A stretch of DNA of 64,000 nucleotides from Acidisarcina sp963790505 (GCA_963790505.1 CAWBOT010000004.1:1571718-1635717), one strand, 5' to 3'; shown: positions 18,422 through 27,613, counted from the stretch's first letter. Notes: generated from the letters alone by a model not told the origin. Numbers and translations: made by a program.

Positions 18422-19570
18422 TTACAGAAGCTGTTCTGCCTCAAGGACGCGCGCAATCGCCGCTTCCGGAGTGGAGCCTACCGCCGAAAGATGGCCCATT
18501 TTTCTTCCCTTCCGCGGCTGGTGCTTTTCATATAAATGCAGGCGCACTCCCGGCACCGCCAGCGCTAAATCGAACCGTGGACTGCCTGTCAACCAAATAT
18601 CGCCGAGCAGATTGACGATAGCCGCCGGCTGCACAAGGCTGACGTCGCCTAGCGGCAGATCACAGACGGCGCGAACCACCTGTTCGAATTGGCTCGTCAC
18701 GCAGGCGCGCTCGCTCGCGTGGTAGCTGTTGTGCGGACGTGGAGCGAGCTCATTCACCAGCAAAGCACCTTGCTTCGTGAGGAACATCTCGACGGCCAGC
18801 AGCCCTTCGAGCTTCAACTCCTCCGCCAGTCGTAAGGCGATTCGCTGCGCTTCTTGTTCGAGCTCTGCAGAAATCGACGACGGAATCACACTCCAGACGA
18901 GGATCTGGTTTTCGTGATGATTGGTCGCGGAAGCGAAGCTTCGCACGTCTCCGCCCGGCGTCCTCGCGACCATGACCGAGATCTCTTTCTCAAGATCGAG
19001 CGCCTGTTCGGCGATGCAGGGCTTCTCGCCTAGCGCCAGCCAGGCTTGATGCACCGCTTCCGCAACTGGAGTGCTGTCTTTGCCGAATCCGAGCTTTGCC
19101 TGACCGCGACCGTCGTATCCGCCTCGGGAGGTTTTGACGAAGCAGCGTCCGCCCAGAGTCGTTGCCGCGTCGAGCAAGCCTGCTTCCGAAGTAGCAGAAC
19201 GATAAGGTCCTACGGGGAAGCCATGATCGCGAAGCCAGTTTTTCTGCAGGATGCGGTCCTGAATAATCTTCAGGAGCGCCATGCCTGGTCTAACGGGCGC
19301 GTATTGCGATGCGGCTTCAAGACAGGCGAGCGAAACCTGCTCAATCTCCAGCGTGACCACATCGCTGCCCCGCGCAAGATCGGCGGCAGCCCGGGCGTCG
19401 TTCCAGTCGCCCTCAAAGCAGGCATCCACCACAAACCGCGCCGGGCAGGATGGATCGGGGTCCATGACGTGAATGCGATAGCCCAGGGAACGTGCAGCCA
19501 TCGCGGTCATGCGTCCTAGCTGTCCGCCGCCTAGTATGCCAATTGTCGCGCCGGGGAGGATCGCACTCAT
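18422..19570 (-). CDS. purK: N5-carboxyaminoimidazole ribonucleotide synthase
   Basis: ATP-grasp enzyme that carboxylates AIR with bicarbonate and ATP to N5-CAIR in purine synthesis. 382 residues, normal. GILGGGQLGRMTAMAARSLG is the N-terminal signature; CFVKTSRGGYDGRGQ is the ATP-grasp glycine loop; VEMFLTKQGALLVNELAPRPHNSYH is the metal and substrate site. Its start overlaps the purE stop by four bases (ATGA), so purE-purK are translationally coupled. Confidence 0.96.
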   Translation of the reverse strand: MSAILPGATIGILGGGQLGRMTAMAARSLGYRIHVMDPDPSCPARFVVDACFEGDWNDARAAADLARGSDVVTLEIEQVSLACLEAASQYAPVRPGMALLKIIQDRILQKNWLRDHGFPVGPYRSATSEAGLLDAATTLGGRCFVKTSRGGYDGRGQAKLGFGKDSTPVAEAVHQAWLALGEKPCIAEQALDLEKEISVMVARTPGGDVRSFASATNHHENQILVWSVIPSSISAELEQEAQRIALRLAEELKLEGLLAVEMFLTKQGALLVNELAPRPHNSYHASERACVTSQFEQVVRAVCDLPLGDVSLVQPAAIVNLLGDIWLTGSPRFDLALAVPGVRLHLYEKHQPRKGRKMGHLSAVGSTPEAAIARVLEAEQLL

Positions 19571-20058
19571 TGGGGAAGCTCTTCTGCCAGCACTTCATCG
19601 CGGCGGGCCTCGCGCCACGCTCGCAGGCGGTTGCGCAAAACAGTATCGTGGAGCGCCAGAATCTCGGCGGCGAAGAGCGCTGCGTTAGCCGCGCCCGGTT
19701 TGCCGATGGCAAGCGTGCCGACGGGTACCCCCTTAGGCATTTGCACAATCGAGAGCAGGGAATCGACGCCATGGAGCATCGTCGCCGGTACTGGAACGCC
19801 GAGCACCGGCAGCAGCGTCTTTGCGGCCAGCATTCCGGGCAGATGGGCCGCGCCGCCCGCGCCGGCGATGATTACCTGCAGGCCGCGGTCCTCGGCCATT
19901 TGCGCATACTCAAAGAGCCAGTCGGGCGTGCGGTGCGCAGAGACGACGCGGACTTCATGGGGAATCGAAAACTCGTGGAGCAGGTCGACGGCAGGCTTGA
20001 GCACCTCATAGTCGCTCTTGCTTCCCATCACGACGCCGACGAGCGGTTGCACATCCAT
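19567..20058 (-). CDS. purE: N5-carboxyaminoimidazole ribonucleotide mutase
   Basis: Class I PurE, moves the carboxyl group of N5-CAIR to give CAIR. 163 residues. GVVMGSKSDYEVLKPAVDLL, VVSAHRTPDWLFEYA (catalytic His) and IIAGAGGAAHLPGMLAAKTLLPVLGVPV are diagnostic. ATG 20058 chosen because it gives the family N-terminus; a 10-codon longer frame lacks a ribosome-binding site. First gene of the purEK pair and immediately next to the phage-like block, whose last gene ends 68 bases away. Confidence 0.95.
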   Translation of the reverse strand: MDVQPLVGVVMGSKSDYEVLKPAVDLLHEFSIPHEVRVVSAHRTPDWLFEYAQMAEDRGLQVIIAGAGGAAHLPGMLAAKTLLPVLGVPVPATMLHGVDSLLSIVQMPKGVPVGTLAIGKPGAANAALFAAEILALHDTVLRNRLRAWREARRDEVLAEELPQ

Positions 20059-20126
20059 TTTGTGATTATATGGGTAGGCACGCCGCACGCCAGCGCGCTC
20101 ATCGCGGCAGGTTCTCCAGCGATAGC

Positions 20127-20291
20127 TTATAACTTCGACTTCAAGGCCGCGACTTTCGCTGCGACCGTTCTTTGGATCGCAGACTGAATTGTTGACTTCC
20201 GCAATTGGATTGCCTTGAGCAGGCGGCCCCAGTTGGCGACGGTAACGCCGGTCGAAACACCGCCGAGGACAAAGCCGATTCCAAATTCCAT
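20127..20291 (-). CDS. Small phage-block protein, 54 aa
   Basis: Too short for most gene finders, but the start is preceded by AGGAGGGG, three bases from the ATG at 20291. Translation MEFGIGFVLGGVSTGVTVAN starts with a Gly-rich hydrophobic segment (one membrane helix) followed by a basic C-terminus (IQLRKSTIQ...AALKSKL). Last gene of the minus-strand block. It could be a second holin or antiholin-like peptide; no family recognised. Confidence 0.55.
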   Translation of the reverse strand: MEFGIGFVLGGVSTGVTVANWGRLLKAIQLRKSTIQSAIQRTVAAKVAALKSKL

Positions 20292-20300
20292 CTTCCCCTC

Positions 20301-20561
20301 CTAATTACCGGTTGGTGTTGGTTGGGATTTGCGGTCCAGGATCGCCGCGCCACGGTTGATTGCGTAGAGCGACCCGCAGACTAACGTCACGTAGCCGCCG
20401 ACCGCCCCGAGGTCGGGCAACTTCTTATCATGCACGACAAGGGCGGTGACCCATCCCAGCGAAAAAACCACAACGAGCACGATGCAAAATCGCGCGCTCG
20501 ACACGTTTCCGTCGGACTCCGACAGCATCGAGCGGAAGAATGGGCGGCTCCAGTTATCCAT
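20301..20561 (-). CDS. Small membrane protein of the phage block
   Basis: 86 residues with two membrane segments: CIVLVVVFSLGWVTALVV (about 26-43) and the stretch LGAVGGYVTLVCGSLYAI (about 51-68), connected by a short charged loop (HDKKLPD). This two-helix layout matches class II holins and DUF2644-like phage proteins. AAGGAG lies 7 bases before ATG 20561. The neighbouring genes also encode membrane proteins typical of a lysis cassette, but no endolysin is seen. Confidence 0.6.
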   Translation of the reverse strand: MDNWSRPFFRSMLSESDGNVSSARFCIVLVVVFSLGWVTALVVHDKKLPDLGAVGGYVTLVCGSLYAINRGAAILDRKSQPTPTGN

Positions 20562-20587
20562 GTTGATCTCCTTAAGGAAGGGCGGGA

Positions 20588-21205
20588 TCACTTGTGATGG
20601 GTGGCGGCGTAGACTCCAACCCCGGTACCGGCGCCTACTGCGAACCACTTCGCGGCGCCCAGTGCGCGATGCCAGATGGAGCCGCCTTTCGCTACGATCT
20701 TCCACTCGTCGCGCTGCTCTTCGGTCAGCCTGAGCTGTTGTTTGCCATCGTCCTCCAGGGCCTGGCAAGCGGCAAGCTTGGCGGTGTTTTCCTGGCAGCT
20801 GAGTTGCGCATCGCGAATGCCTTGAAGATCAGCCTCCGGTATGACCACCGTTTGTGCGGTTGGACCGTCGGGCAGCGCGGGATTCTCCGGAGTGGTCAGC
20901 ACCTGCAATGGTTGAGGAAGATTAGGCAGAAGACTGCTCGTGTCGCTGACCAACTGGGTCGCCGTGGCTGGCCGCCGCCGTTCTTCTTCCAGCAGCGCGA
21001 GCTTCCTGTCGAGCGCCATCTGTACCTCGGACTGCTGTTGCTTGAGGCCTTCGATCTGCTTCTGCTGCTGGCCGGTTTGGGCCTCCGCTTTCACTCGGCC
21101 GTCATGCTCCTGCAACCACCCATAGCCGGCAAAGACCAGAAAGCCTGTGAGGAGAACTGTAGGCACCGCGATGGCCAGGGTCTTGGCCTGTTCCTGAGTT
21201 ATCAT
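20588..21205 (-). CDS. Coiled-coil membrane protein, spanin (Rz)-like
   Basis: 205 residues. N-terminal anchor (residues about 10-30, AIAVPTVLLTGFLVFAGYGW), then a long heptad-rich coiled coil (HDGRVKAEAQTGQQQKQIEGL and on to about 80), a Pro-rich stretch, a second charged helix and a small C-terminal hydrophobic end (AVGAGTGVGVYAATHHK). An inner-membrane anchor plus periplasmic coiled coil is the architecture of i-spanins, and the position next to holin-like genes fits. No nested o-spanin lipobox gene is obvious. Family assignment is by architecture only. Confidence 0.5.
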   Translation of the reverse strand: MITQEQAKTLAIAVPTVLLTGFLVFAGYGWLQEHDGRVKAEAQTGQQQKQIEGLKQQQSEVQMALDRKLALLEEERRRPATATQLVSDTSSLLPNLPQPLQVLTTPENPALPDGPTAQTVVIPEADLQGIRDAQLSCQENTAKLAACQALEDDGKQQLRLTEEQRDEWKIVAKGGSIWHRALGAAKWFAVGAGTGVGVYAATHHK

Positions 21206-21215
21206 TCAGCTCCCT

Positions 21216-21455
21216 TCATCGATCGCGCAGGTAACGCACTGCGATTTCTATCAGCGTAAAGATGACGCCAAAGGCAGCGATCGCTCCTTTAGCATGCTGT
21301 ATACCGCGCTCGTGCTGGTCCAACCGTTTTTCCAGCGCGTAAAGCCTGCCTGGCTGTCCGGCCCCCATCAGCGATCCCATCTGGTTCTTGAGCACGGCCA
21401 TTTCGCTCTTCATCAAAGAGAGATCGGTCAGCACCGCAGCTTCGAAATCATTCAT
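21216..21455 (-). CDS. Holin-like protein (XhlA type)
   Basis: 79 residues: N-terminal amphipathic coiled coil (DLSLMKSEMAVLKNQMGSLM ... LYALEKRLDQHERG) followed by one C-terminal membrane helix (AIAAFGVIFTLIEIAVRYL) and a short basic end. This is the layout of XhlA haemolysin/holin-associated phage proteins. Adjacent to spanin-like and two-helix membrane genes. GGGAAAGGGAC precedes the ATG. Confidence 0.6.
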   Translation of the reverse strand: MNDFEAAVLTDLSLMKSEMAVLKNQMGSLMGAGQPGRLYALEKRLDQHERGIQHAKGAIAAFGVIFTLIEIAVRYLRDR

Positions 21456-21512
21456 ATCGTCCGCGTCCCTTTCCCCACCCTGTCCGAGCGATGGAATACG
21501 TCGCCGTCACGG

Positions 21513-23831
21513 TTACAAAGGAACGTTAATGAAGACCGCGCTGGAGAAGCGCGAGTAGTTTGGTGGGATCGAAGCATCGTATTCACGGATGTAATATTGC
21601 TCGATCGCCGCTTCGCGAGGGATCGTGAAGTTCGGCACCGGACTGCGCAGGACCAGGTCGGCATCGTTGCCCGGAGCGAAGTACCAGTCCCTTCGGCGGA
21701 CTTCAAATCCGCCGCCGGTCGGCGGTGCGGCGCCTGCCGCAATTTGAATGGCGGACCCAGTGACCGAGGCGATCGCGAGAGCCGCCAGGTTAGGCAAGAC
21801 GGTAACCGCGGTCTCGGCTTGCTGAGGCAGCCATGCATCCTTGGGAACGGCAGTGGAGAGCCTCAGAGAGAGTGCATCCGCCCAGTCATTCGCAAACTCG
21901 ATCTTATATTTCGTGAGGTCAGGTGAAGAGCTTCCAACTTCGATAGATACCGCGCGCACGACTAGATTTGCGATGACACCCGTGGAGACCGCATCGACCG
22001 CTAGTACGTCTCCGGGCCAGATGTCATGGGGCGTCTGAAGATTGAAGCCGGTATAGTTTCCCGACCATGCGGCCGCGCGGCTAGTGGCCAGCGCCAGCAA
22101 CGCGAAAGCTGCATTCTCACAGTCGGCTGAGCTTCGAGCCGCGGGACTAATCACGCTCCCTGCCCAGCGCGCAGGACCCGGAATGGTACCATTTCCTTCC
22201 GCGGCAATGCTTGCAGCACTGGCCAGCCGGGCGACAGAGCGATGCACCGTACGATATGTCACAGTGATAGTCTCATTTGCCGCCGGGACTGAGGTTGCGT
22301 AGAAATGGAGCGCTCCGGTGCGCTCGACTCGGGCGTCGGCGCCTTGGGTTGCCCGTCCCAGCTTGCGAGTAAAAGCCGTACCGCCGGTGTCCTGACTGGT
22401 TACCCAGATGGCTCCTGCTTCTGTCACCGTAATATTGCCGATGCTGCCGACGAGATTTGTGCTGTTGACCGGAGCAAATACGACTAGTGAGGGGGCAGTC
22501 TCCGCCGATCCGTCGTAAAGAACAGTAGTGAGGTCGGTCGTGCCGAAGGTCGTGTCCTGAACTTCCATCACGACGCTCGCTCCTGAAAACGCTTCGTTCC
22601 CGCCGTAGCTGACCTCTCCACTATCCCCGACTGCATAGTAAGTAGCGAACGCGCGTTGGACTTCTTTGCAATATGTCCTGATGCGCAGCGTGTACAAGTG
22701 GCCTGCGATGGGGGTGAAAGAGGCTCCGGCAGCCATGCCTTGAAGCATCGGCGTGACCACCGTCGCGCCTGCGACCTGTTGTACCTGAAAGCCGGCGAAG
22801 CAGTTGACGGTATGGACGGTCCCCCCGTACAGCCCGCAGAGAATTCCGGCACTCGCCGCGCCGAACTGCACCCCTCCAGCTTCAATCACCAGCGCGCCGC
22901 CGAGCTCCAATTGATCGATTGCGCTTACCGTGGTATCTCCATCTACTCCATCGCCGCCACTGAAAGTCAATCCAGCCGAGGTCAGCGAGATGTGTGCCCC
23001 CCCGTCTTGGACATTCCAAAGGACGGCGTTGATCGTCGCTCCCTGGAAGAGGTCTACGAGTGGCTTGGAGTGCGAGGCAGCGGGGAAGTATGGCAGCCGG
23101 GTGAGCATGAAGAGCACGGTCGTTCCGTCGCCCTGGAATATCTCCGTGACATAGGCAGCAGGTTCCTCGTCCCCGCATACGGTGACGTCGTTGGCCAGCG
23201 TCTTCACCATCGAGGCCTGGAGAGTCGCGACCTGGAGCGTGCCTGCAGCCTCGCTCAGCGTGTGAGTGACACTGCCGACGGGAGTAAGGGTTACAGTCCC
23301 CGACAGCGCGGTATACGAGGCGCGGGCCATCGACGCGAGAGCGGCGGCATTCTGAGACCAACGGTGGCCGGCATCGGGCATGAAGCGGCCAACCGGCGCG
23401 ACTGCCAGGCTCGTATTGAGCGTGAATCGAGTGGGGTCGACACGAGACGTTAGGGTTGAGAATAGTTGCCCGACAGTCTGGCCCGCGGTTGCTCTCGTCT
23501 GTGGGACGTTCTGCCAGTCAAGCAGCACTTCATCGCTCACCGCGGAAAGCGAAAGTTGGTAGATGGCGCCTGTAGTTCCTGCTCCGGCCAGCTCACGGGC
23601 AGGCTCGGTAGCCAGATATCCCGTGAAAAGCACGATGCCATTGTTATCTGTAACAATCACTCTGCCATTACGGATCGGTGTAATGAGAGTCGTGCCTGCC
23701 AGGACGAGGCCGAAGGAACAGAGTGAGGGTTCATTCAGCTTTCGTTTGATCATGAGCGGCGGTTTCGCGGAGAGCGCGGCGGAATAATCGATCGCTCCGT
23801 TTCCGTCGAGATTGTCAATCGTCAGCTTCAC
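21513..23831 (-). CDS. Large phage tail / baseplate protein
   Basis: 772-residue protein. The N-terminus MKLTIDNLDGNGAIDYSAAL and IKRKLNEPSLCSFGLVL resembles tail hub or baseplate proteins in which a first beta-domain is followed by NGRVIVTDNNGIVLFTGYL (a gp27/hub-like barrel). The middle (about 250-430) is Gly/Thr-rich beta structure. The C-terminal part FEVRRRDWYFAPGNDADLVLR and REAAIEQYYIREYDASIPPNYS looks like a fibronectin-type III-like fold. It may combine hub and receptor-facing functions. Located directly after the probable tail tube gene. No tape-measure gene precedes it, which is unusual for a tailed phage. Confidence 0.6.
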   Translation of the reverse strand: MKLTIDNLDGNGAIDYSAALSAKPPLMIKRKLNEPSLCSFGLVLAGTTLITPIRNGRVIVTDNNGIVLFTGYLATEPARELAGAGTTGAIYQLSLSAVSDEVLLDWQNVPQTRATAGQTVGQLFSTLTSRVDPTRFTLNTSLAVAPVGRFMPDAGHRWSQNAAALASMARASYTALSGTVTLTPVGSVTHTLSEAAGTLQVATLQASMVKTLANDVTVCGDEEPAAYVTEIFQGDGTTVLFMLTRLPYFPAASHSKPLVDLFQGATINAVLWNVQDGGAHISLTSAGLTFSGGDGVDGDTTVSAIDQLELGGALVIEAGGVQFGAASAGILCGLYGGTVHTVNCFAGFQVQQVAGATVVTPMLQGMAAGASFTPIAGHLYTLRIRTYCKEVQRAFATYYAVGDSGEVSYGGNEAFSGASVVMEVQDTTFGTTDLTTVLYDGSAETAPSLVVFAPVNSTNLVGSIGNITVTEAGAIWVTSQDTGGTAFTRKLGRATQGADARVERTGALHFYATSVPAANETITVTYRTVHRSVARLASAASIAAEGNGTIPGPARWAGSVISPAARSSADCENAAFALLALATSRAAAWSGNYTGFNLQTPHDIWPGDVLAVDAVSTGVIANLVVRAVSIEVGSSSPDLTKYKIEFANDWADALSLRLSTAVPKDAWLPQQAETAVTVLPNLAALAIASVTGSAIQIAAGAAPPTGGGFEVRRRDWYFAPGNDADLVLRSPVPNFTIPREAAIEQYYIREYDASIPPNYSRFSSAVFINVPL

Positions 23832-23846
23832 TAGGTCTCCTTCGAT

Positions 23847-24827
23847 CTACAGCAGTGTCATTGGGCTAGGGAGGAAGCTGCGAAAACACAGCACTTGTTC
23901 TCCGTCGTTGGCATCAATGACTGGGAGGGCACGGAAGCTGGCCTTCAGTGTGACCCACTCAAGCGGCGCAATCAGCGTCTCGCTACCTTCTTGCGCGCCC
24001 CCTGTCGGCTGCAGTCTCGGGTAGTAATAGAGAATCCGCTCGCCCTGCTCACCGGGCATCACCAGAAGCGCCGACCATTCCTGAAAGAACGATCCGCCCT
24101 CGCGATCGACGAAGCCCGCAATTTCCTGGACTCTCATCCCGGCAGCCGGAGCACCTGCCAGCAGCGGTTGCGCCAGGGTAACTCCCGTAGCCGTAACTCC
24201 GGCCACCAGTGCTACGTTAAAGCTCACTCTGCGTACGTAGTCAGGATCGCTGTTCACGCTCGCCGCGCTGCGTACATAGGCGGCGCTGACCCCGCTGCCG
24301 ACGTAGCCGATCTGTCCGGCGTAGTCCGCATCTACCACCACCATCTGCCCAGCATGGAAACCGGCCAGGCTTGCGGACGCAATGTCGAGCGACGTTGCCG
24401 TAGATCCAGCGGCCACGCTTACCGCTGTGACGCCTTTGCTCCCCGAGCCGTTTGCAGTTGCGCCGGCGGCGGGCGCGAGCAGATTCATGTGCTCAGAGCC
24501 GGCCGAAAGCGCCATCGATAACTTACGCCAGGTGAGGAAGCGGAAAGAGACGGTCGCTCCGATCAGTTCGCGCATCTGTACTTGCGGAGCGGCCGGACTG
24601 CCGACATTCAGAACGTTGATCGTGCTCGCCGATTTGCGCGTGAAGTCCGCGATCCACCCAAGGTCAATCCACGGGGCAGGAGGTGCATCGACCTCAAAAA
24701 ACCCGTTCACCGACGGGTCAAAGACGGTCGGTTGTTCCGTCGAGCGGTTGACCGGCGCGAAATAGGCTCGCACCCTGCGAGTGAGTGGAGCTGTCGCAGG
24801 CGTATATGTAACAGCGGCTGTGCTCAT
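23847..24827 (-). CDS. Probable phage tail tube / major tail protein
   Basis: 326 residues, begins MSTAAVTYTPATAPLTRRVRAYFAPVNR. Beta-rich with an Ala/Gly/Ser-rich insertion (AAGATANGSGSKGVTAVSVA) and a C-terminal EWVTLKASFRALPVIDANDG, a pattern like major tail proteins that carry an extra surface domain. Its ATG overlaps the stop of the upstream gene (ATGA at 24824-24827). Placed between tail-completion-like genes and the large tail protein, which fits tube. Assigned from context and composition, not from a clear motif. Confidence 0.5.
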   Translation of the reverse strand: MSTAAVTYTPATAPLTRRVRAYFAPVNRSTEQPTVFDPSVNGFFEVDAPPAPWIDLGWIADFTRKSASTINVLNVGSPAAPQVQMRELIGATVSFRFLTWRKLSMALSAGSEHMNLLAPAAGATANGSGSKGVTAVSVAAGSTATSLDIASASLAGFHAGQMVVVDADYAGQIGYVGSGVSAAYVRSAASVNSDPDYVRRVSFNVALVAGVTATGVTLAQPLLAGAPAAGMRVQEIAGFVDREGGSFFQEWSALLVMPGEQGERILYYYPRLQPTGGAQEGSETLIAPLEWVTLKASFRALPVIDANDGEQVLCFRSFLPSPMTLL

Positions 24828-25312
24828 AGCTCTCCCGGCTCCTGATACGCAAACACTGTGACCTTGGCGCTCCTCGTCAACCGATCTCGAACGGTCAGAG
24901 CAGGGGCAAACTCGGCTGCTGTCCAGAAGACCGGGGTATTGAGTTGCTGCACGGGATTTTGTGCGTAATCCATTTTTGGGGTCGAGGGTGGCGAAAGCAC
25001 GCTGATCACTTCCGCATCCATCTCTTCGAGCGCTCGGCCGCGGTCAAGTCCCGACGCGCCCTGAGTCCCCCCAGTGGTGTAATGAATCTCGCACTCCATC
25101 CGCGCCAGCACGAGCGGCAGGTTGACGTCCGCGTCTAGCGTCGTCCAGCGCAAAACAAAGGCGTCGGGCGGCAGCATCGGAACAACCGCCTCCGCTTCCT
25201 CCACCAGGATTCCCGGCCGCTGGACGCCGCGTTGCAGCATCGTTCGATTCGGGTTCACCACCGCCAGCCGATTGCGCAAAGCGACGTAGAACGTGTCCTT
25301 CGCATTCTCCAT
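24824..25312 (-). CDS. Phage head-tail or tail completion protein
   Basis: 162 residues. ATG 25312 starts MENAKDTFYVALRNRLAVVN, has GAGGG upstream and begins just after the preceding gene ends, whereas the longer frame would overlap it. Recognisable phrases are FVLRWTTLDADVNLPLVLARMECEI and the C-terminal VRDRLTRSAKVTVF. Length and position between the connector genes and the tube gene fit a tail terminator or completion protein. No sequence family recognised. Confidence 0.45.
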   Translation of the reverse strand: MENAKDTFYVALRNRLAVVNPNRTMLQRGVQRPGILVEEAEAVVPMLPPDAFVLRWTTLDADVNLPLVLARMECEIHYTTGGTQGASGLDRGRALEEMDAEVISVLSPPSTPKMDYAQNPVQQLNTPVFWTAAEFAPALTVRDRLTRSAKVTVFAYQEPGEL

Positions 25313-25319
25313 AAGTCCC

Positions 25320-25757
25320 TCAAATGCCTTGCGGCAATGATTCACGTAACTGTAGGCGGTACAAATATGCCTGGCCAAACGCTTCAGGTGCGGCGATCGC
25401 CTCGATCAGGAACGACTTGCCGCTGACTGAGACTGCAGCCGTCTGAGCAAAGAGGGCGTCGGCCGAGGTCAACTGCAAAGCGCCGACCTGGGTTTGGATC
25501 GCCGAAGCGGAGACCATCAATTCAAATTTCTCCGCTTGCCCCTCGATCAGTGGCGTGCGGACACGACGAAATAGCGCCGGACTCAGGGGAAGCTGCTGGT
25601 AGGTCTGTGGCGTGATTCCGATCTCCGAGGCCTCGCCCGCCGCCGCGGCCGCGGGTATTTGCAGGGATACCGACAGTCCCCCCAGGGAACGCAAGAGGGC
25701 GTCAGCCGCGCGCTGCGCGATCGGGCTGTAGTTACGAACACTTAGGTCCGCGCTCAT
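25320..25757 (-). CDS. Phage connector-region protein, 145 aa
   Basis: Starts MSADLSVRNYSPIAQRAADALL; AAAGGA lies 9 bases before the ATG at 25757. The core RRVRTPLIEGQAEKFELMVSA and the C-terminal FLIEAIAAPEAFGQAYLYRL are beta-rich, typical of head-closure or stopper proteins. A GTG start six codons upstream is possible. Eight bases from the next gene. Function inferred from position only. Confidence 0.45.
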   Translation of the reverse strand: MSADLSVRNYSPIAQRAADALLRSLGGLSVSLQIPAAAAAGEASEIGITPQTYQQLPLSPALFRRVRTPLIEGQAEKFELMVSASAIQTQVGALQLTSADALFAQTAAVSVSGKSFLIEAIAAPEAFGQAYLYRLQLRESLPQGI

Positions 25758-25822
25758 TAATTGAGGTCCTTTCACGGCTGTCTTTTCGCGCCGGCGATCG
25801 CAAGCGCGGCTTGCCCCACCGC

Positions 25823-26446
25823 CTATCCGAGCCGGTTGGCGATATAGGGCCGCAGCAAAGCGGCCACCTGGGCGTCGATCAATGAGTTTGAAAAGTATTC
25901 CAGCTGGAGGGTGTCCAGTCGGCTCGATTTAACGTTGAGCGACGGCGTCGCCTGCATGTTCTTAACGATCTGCGAACAGGCCGACATGACGTCGTTGCCG
26001 ATCGTCGTCAGCCCGGCGGTATAAGTAATGGCGACTTCGTTGTATGGCAATCCAAGGATGTTCATCGGAAAGGTCAGCTCCCCGGTATCGAAGACCCAGT
26101 CGACGGTCGTCGGATCGATCGCCGTCCAGGCGCCAGGCAGGCCGAACGCCCATGCGATCTCCGACTGGATTGGATAAACGAGTTCACCGCGACGCGGTCG
26201 CGCATAGCGGGCGTTGATGCTGACCAGCGGCGAGTTGGCCGGCGCAATCGCCGCCAACGGCAGATAGCTTAGGTGCACTGTCTGCGCTCCTTCTGTGAGT
26301 CGCATCCGTTCGACATACTGCGCTGGATTCAGGCTGGCTCGACGGCAATAGGACTCCATCAGCGCCGACGCGGCCGTCACCCAATCGTCGGTCGTGGCTG
26401 GGTCGAGGCCGAAATTCGCGTAGTCCGTTGGTTGCAGATATCCCAT
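25823..26446 (-). CDS. Phage head-tail connector (gp6-like adaptor)
   Basis: 207 residues. N-terminal half is helical: YANFGLDPATTDDWVTAASALMESYCRRAS, closely resembling HK97 gp6/SPP1 gp15-type adaptors that begin with an alpha-helical bundle and a conserved ALM..YC..R pattern. The rest (YLPLAAIAPANSPLVSINARY, WVFDTGELTFPMNILGLPYNEVAITYTAGL) is a beta insertion typical of the larger versions. It directly follows the capsid gene in transcription order, the expected place for the adaptor. Confidence 0.65.
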   Translation of the reverse strand: MGYLQPTDYANFGLDPATTDDWVTAASALMESYCRRASLNPAQYVERMRLTEGAQTVHLSYLPLAAIAPANSPLVSINARYARPRRGELVYPIQSEIAWAFGLPGAWTAIDPTTVDWVFDTGELTFPMNILGLPYNEVAITYTAGLTTIGNDVMSACSQIVKNMQATPSLNVKSSRLDTLQLEYFSNSLIDAQVAALLRPYIANRLG

Positions 26447-26482
26447 GCTTTTTGTCCTCTCGCCCGGGTTCGGTCAAAGGGT

Positions 26483-26515
26483 AAAAAGAAGGCCAGCCGG
26501 TAAGGAACTGGCCTT
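26483..26515 (-). terminator. Rho-independent terminator after the capsid gene
   Basis: On the minus strand AAGGCCAG (26515-26508) pairs with CTGGCCTT (26496-26489), loop of 11 bases, then TTCTTTTTACCC. It follows the capsid gene stop and lies just upstream of the connector gene, as in many phages where capsid transcript levels exceed those of later genes. Confidence 0.75.
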
Positions 26516-26565
26516 GCCCAAAACCGCGCTCACGCCCGGAGCGCGGCGCTCCAAGGAACAACTTC

Positions 26566-27534
26566 CTAGCGGTCGACCAACACCTGATAATGCGCATAGT
26601 TGGCGCCCTTGACGACCACTCCGCCAAACTTGACCGCGACATATTGAGAGGCCAGCGAGCCGGGAACACCCAGTTGGAAGATCCGCGGCAACGGATCGCT
26701 CAGCCAGTGGTACTCGATCAGGTCTTCGGTGACGATGTAAGCGGGCAGCACCGCCGTCCCCGACCCCGGCGTGCCGGTGTAAGGCAGCGCCCACTCAGGG
26801 ATGAGCGGCAACTCGCCGGCCTGGGTCGAAAGCGCCTTGACCCGGACGCCGCCGCTCACCTCCACCGTCGATAAGACCACGTTGAACTCGGTCTTCATCT
26901 CGCGGTCGATCAGATCGAGCAGCACCGGATTGGCGTAGATGGCCGTTGGCCGGTTGCGGTAACTGGTGTTGGCGACCATCTGCGCAACTGCCGACTTGAT
27001 GCCATCGACGATGCTGGCGGTGGTCCCGATGGTAGTGGTTAGGCCGCCTGCCTGGATCTGCCCGATCGCGCCGAAGTACTGCAGAGTAACCGGAGTCGAG
27101 AGGGAGGTATCGTTGCCATTCCATAGTGCGACGTCGTGGGCGTTAAGCACGCCTTCGACCGTGTCCACGAGGTCTTTGGCCTGCAGGTAGGCGAACTGCT
27201 TCTGCTGATTGCCCAGCTCGATGTCAAAGAGGTTGTAGTTGATCTGGGCGACGATCGCCTTGAGCGGTACGCTGCGCTCGACTCGCGTCGGGCTTACGGT
27301 CGGAGCGACGATCGAACGGGGATTGACGAATCCTGATGTTCCCGGGTTGGGAATCGCCGTCTCCTCGAAGAAGCGCGAAGGATGCCCGGTCGCCGGGACC
27401 TGCTTGATCCGCTGCCCAAAGATGCCTCTGCGTTGCACAATGTCGGTGATCTCGGTCTGGTAAAAGGGGACTTCAATCGCGCCCGGTCCGATATAATCGG
27501 CCGCTGAATGGATGTCGAGAAAGTTTGCGTTCAT
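26566..27534 (-). CDS. Phage major capsid protein
   Basis: 322 residues. Start MNANFLDIHSAADYIGPGAI; GGAAGGAAGCC lies before ATG 27534. The protein has the features of HK97-fold capsids of the E. coli SU10/encapsulin-like type: N-arm, FYQTEITDIVQRRGIFGQRIKQVPATG with the spine helix and E-loop, a helical stretch QKQFAYLQAKDLVDTVEGVL, and an A-domain-like end WLSDPLPRIFQLGVPGSLASQY. Position between probable scaffold and adaptor, and an own terminator downstream, support the call. No removable delta-domain is obvious because the scaffold is a separate gene. Confidence 0.75.
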   Translation of the reverse strand: MNANFLDIHSAADYIGPGAIEVPFYQTEITDIVQRRGIFGQRIKQVPATGHPSRFFEETAIPNPGTSGFVNPRSIVAPTVSPTRVERSVPLKAIVAQINYNLFDIELGNQQKQFAYLQAKDLVDTVEGVLNAHDVALWNGNDTSLSTPVTLQYFGAIGQIQAGGLTTTIGTTASIVDGIKSAVAQMVANTSYRNRPTAIYANPVLLDLIDREMKTEFNVVLSTVEVSGGVRVKALSTQAGELPLIPEWALPYTGTPGSGTAVLPAYIVTEDLIEYHWLSDPLPRIFQLGVPGSLASQYVAVKFGGVVVKGANYAHYQVLVDR

Positions 27535-27613
27535 GGCTTCCTTCCGCCTGATGTAAGGCTCTTGCGGGTTGGTGGCGATTTGTCGCTGCCACGGTTGCAA
27601 AAGGAAAGCCCCA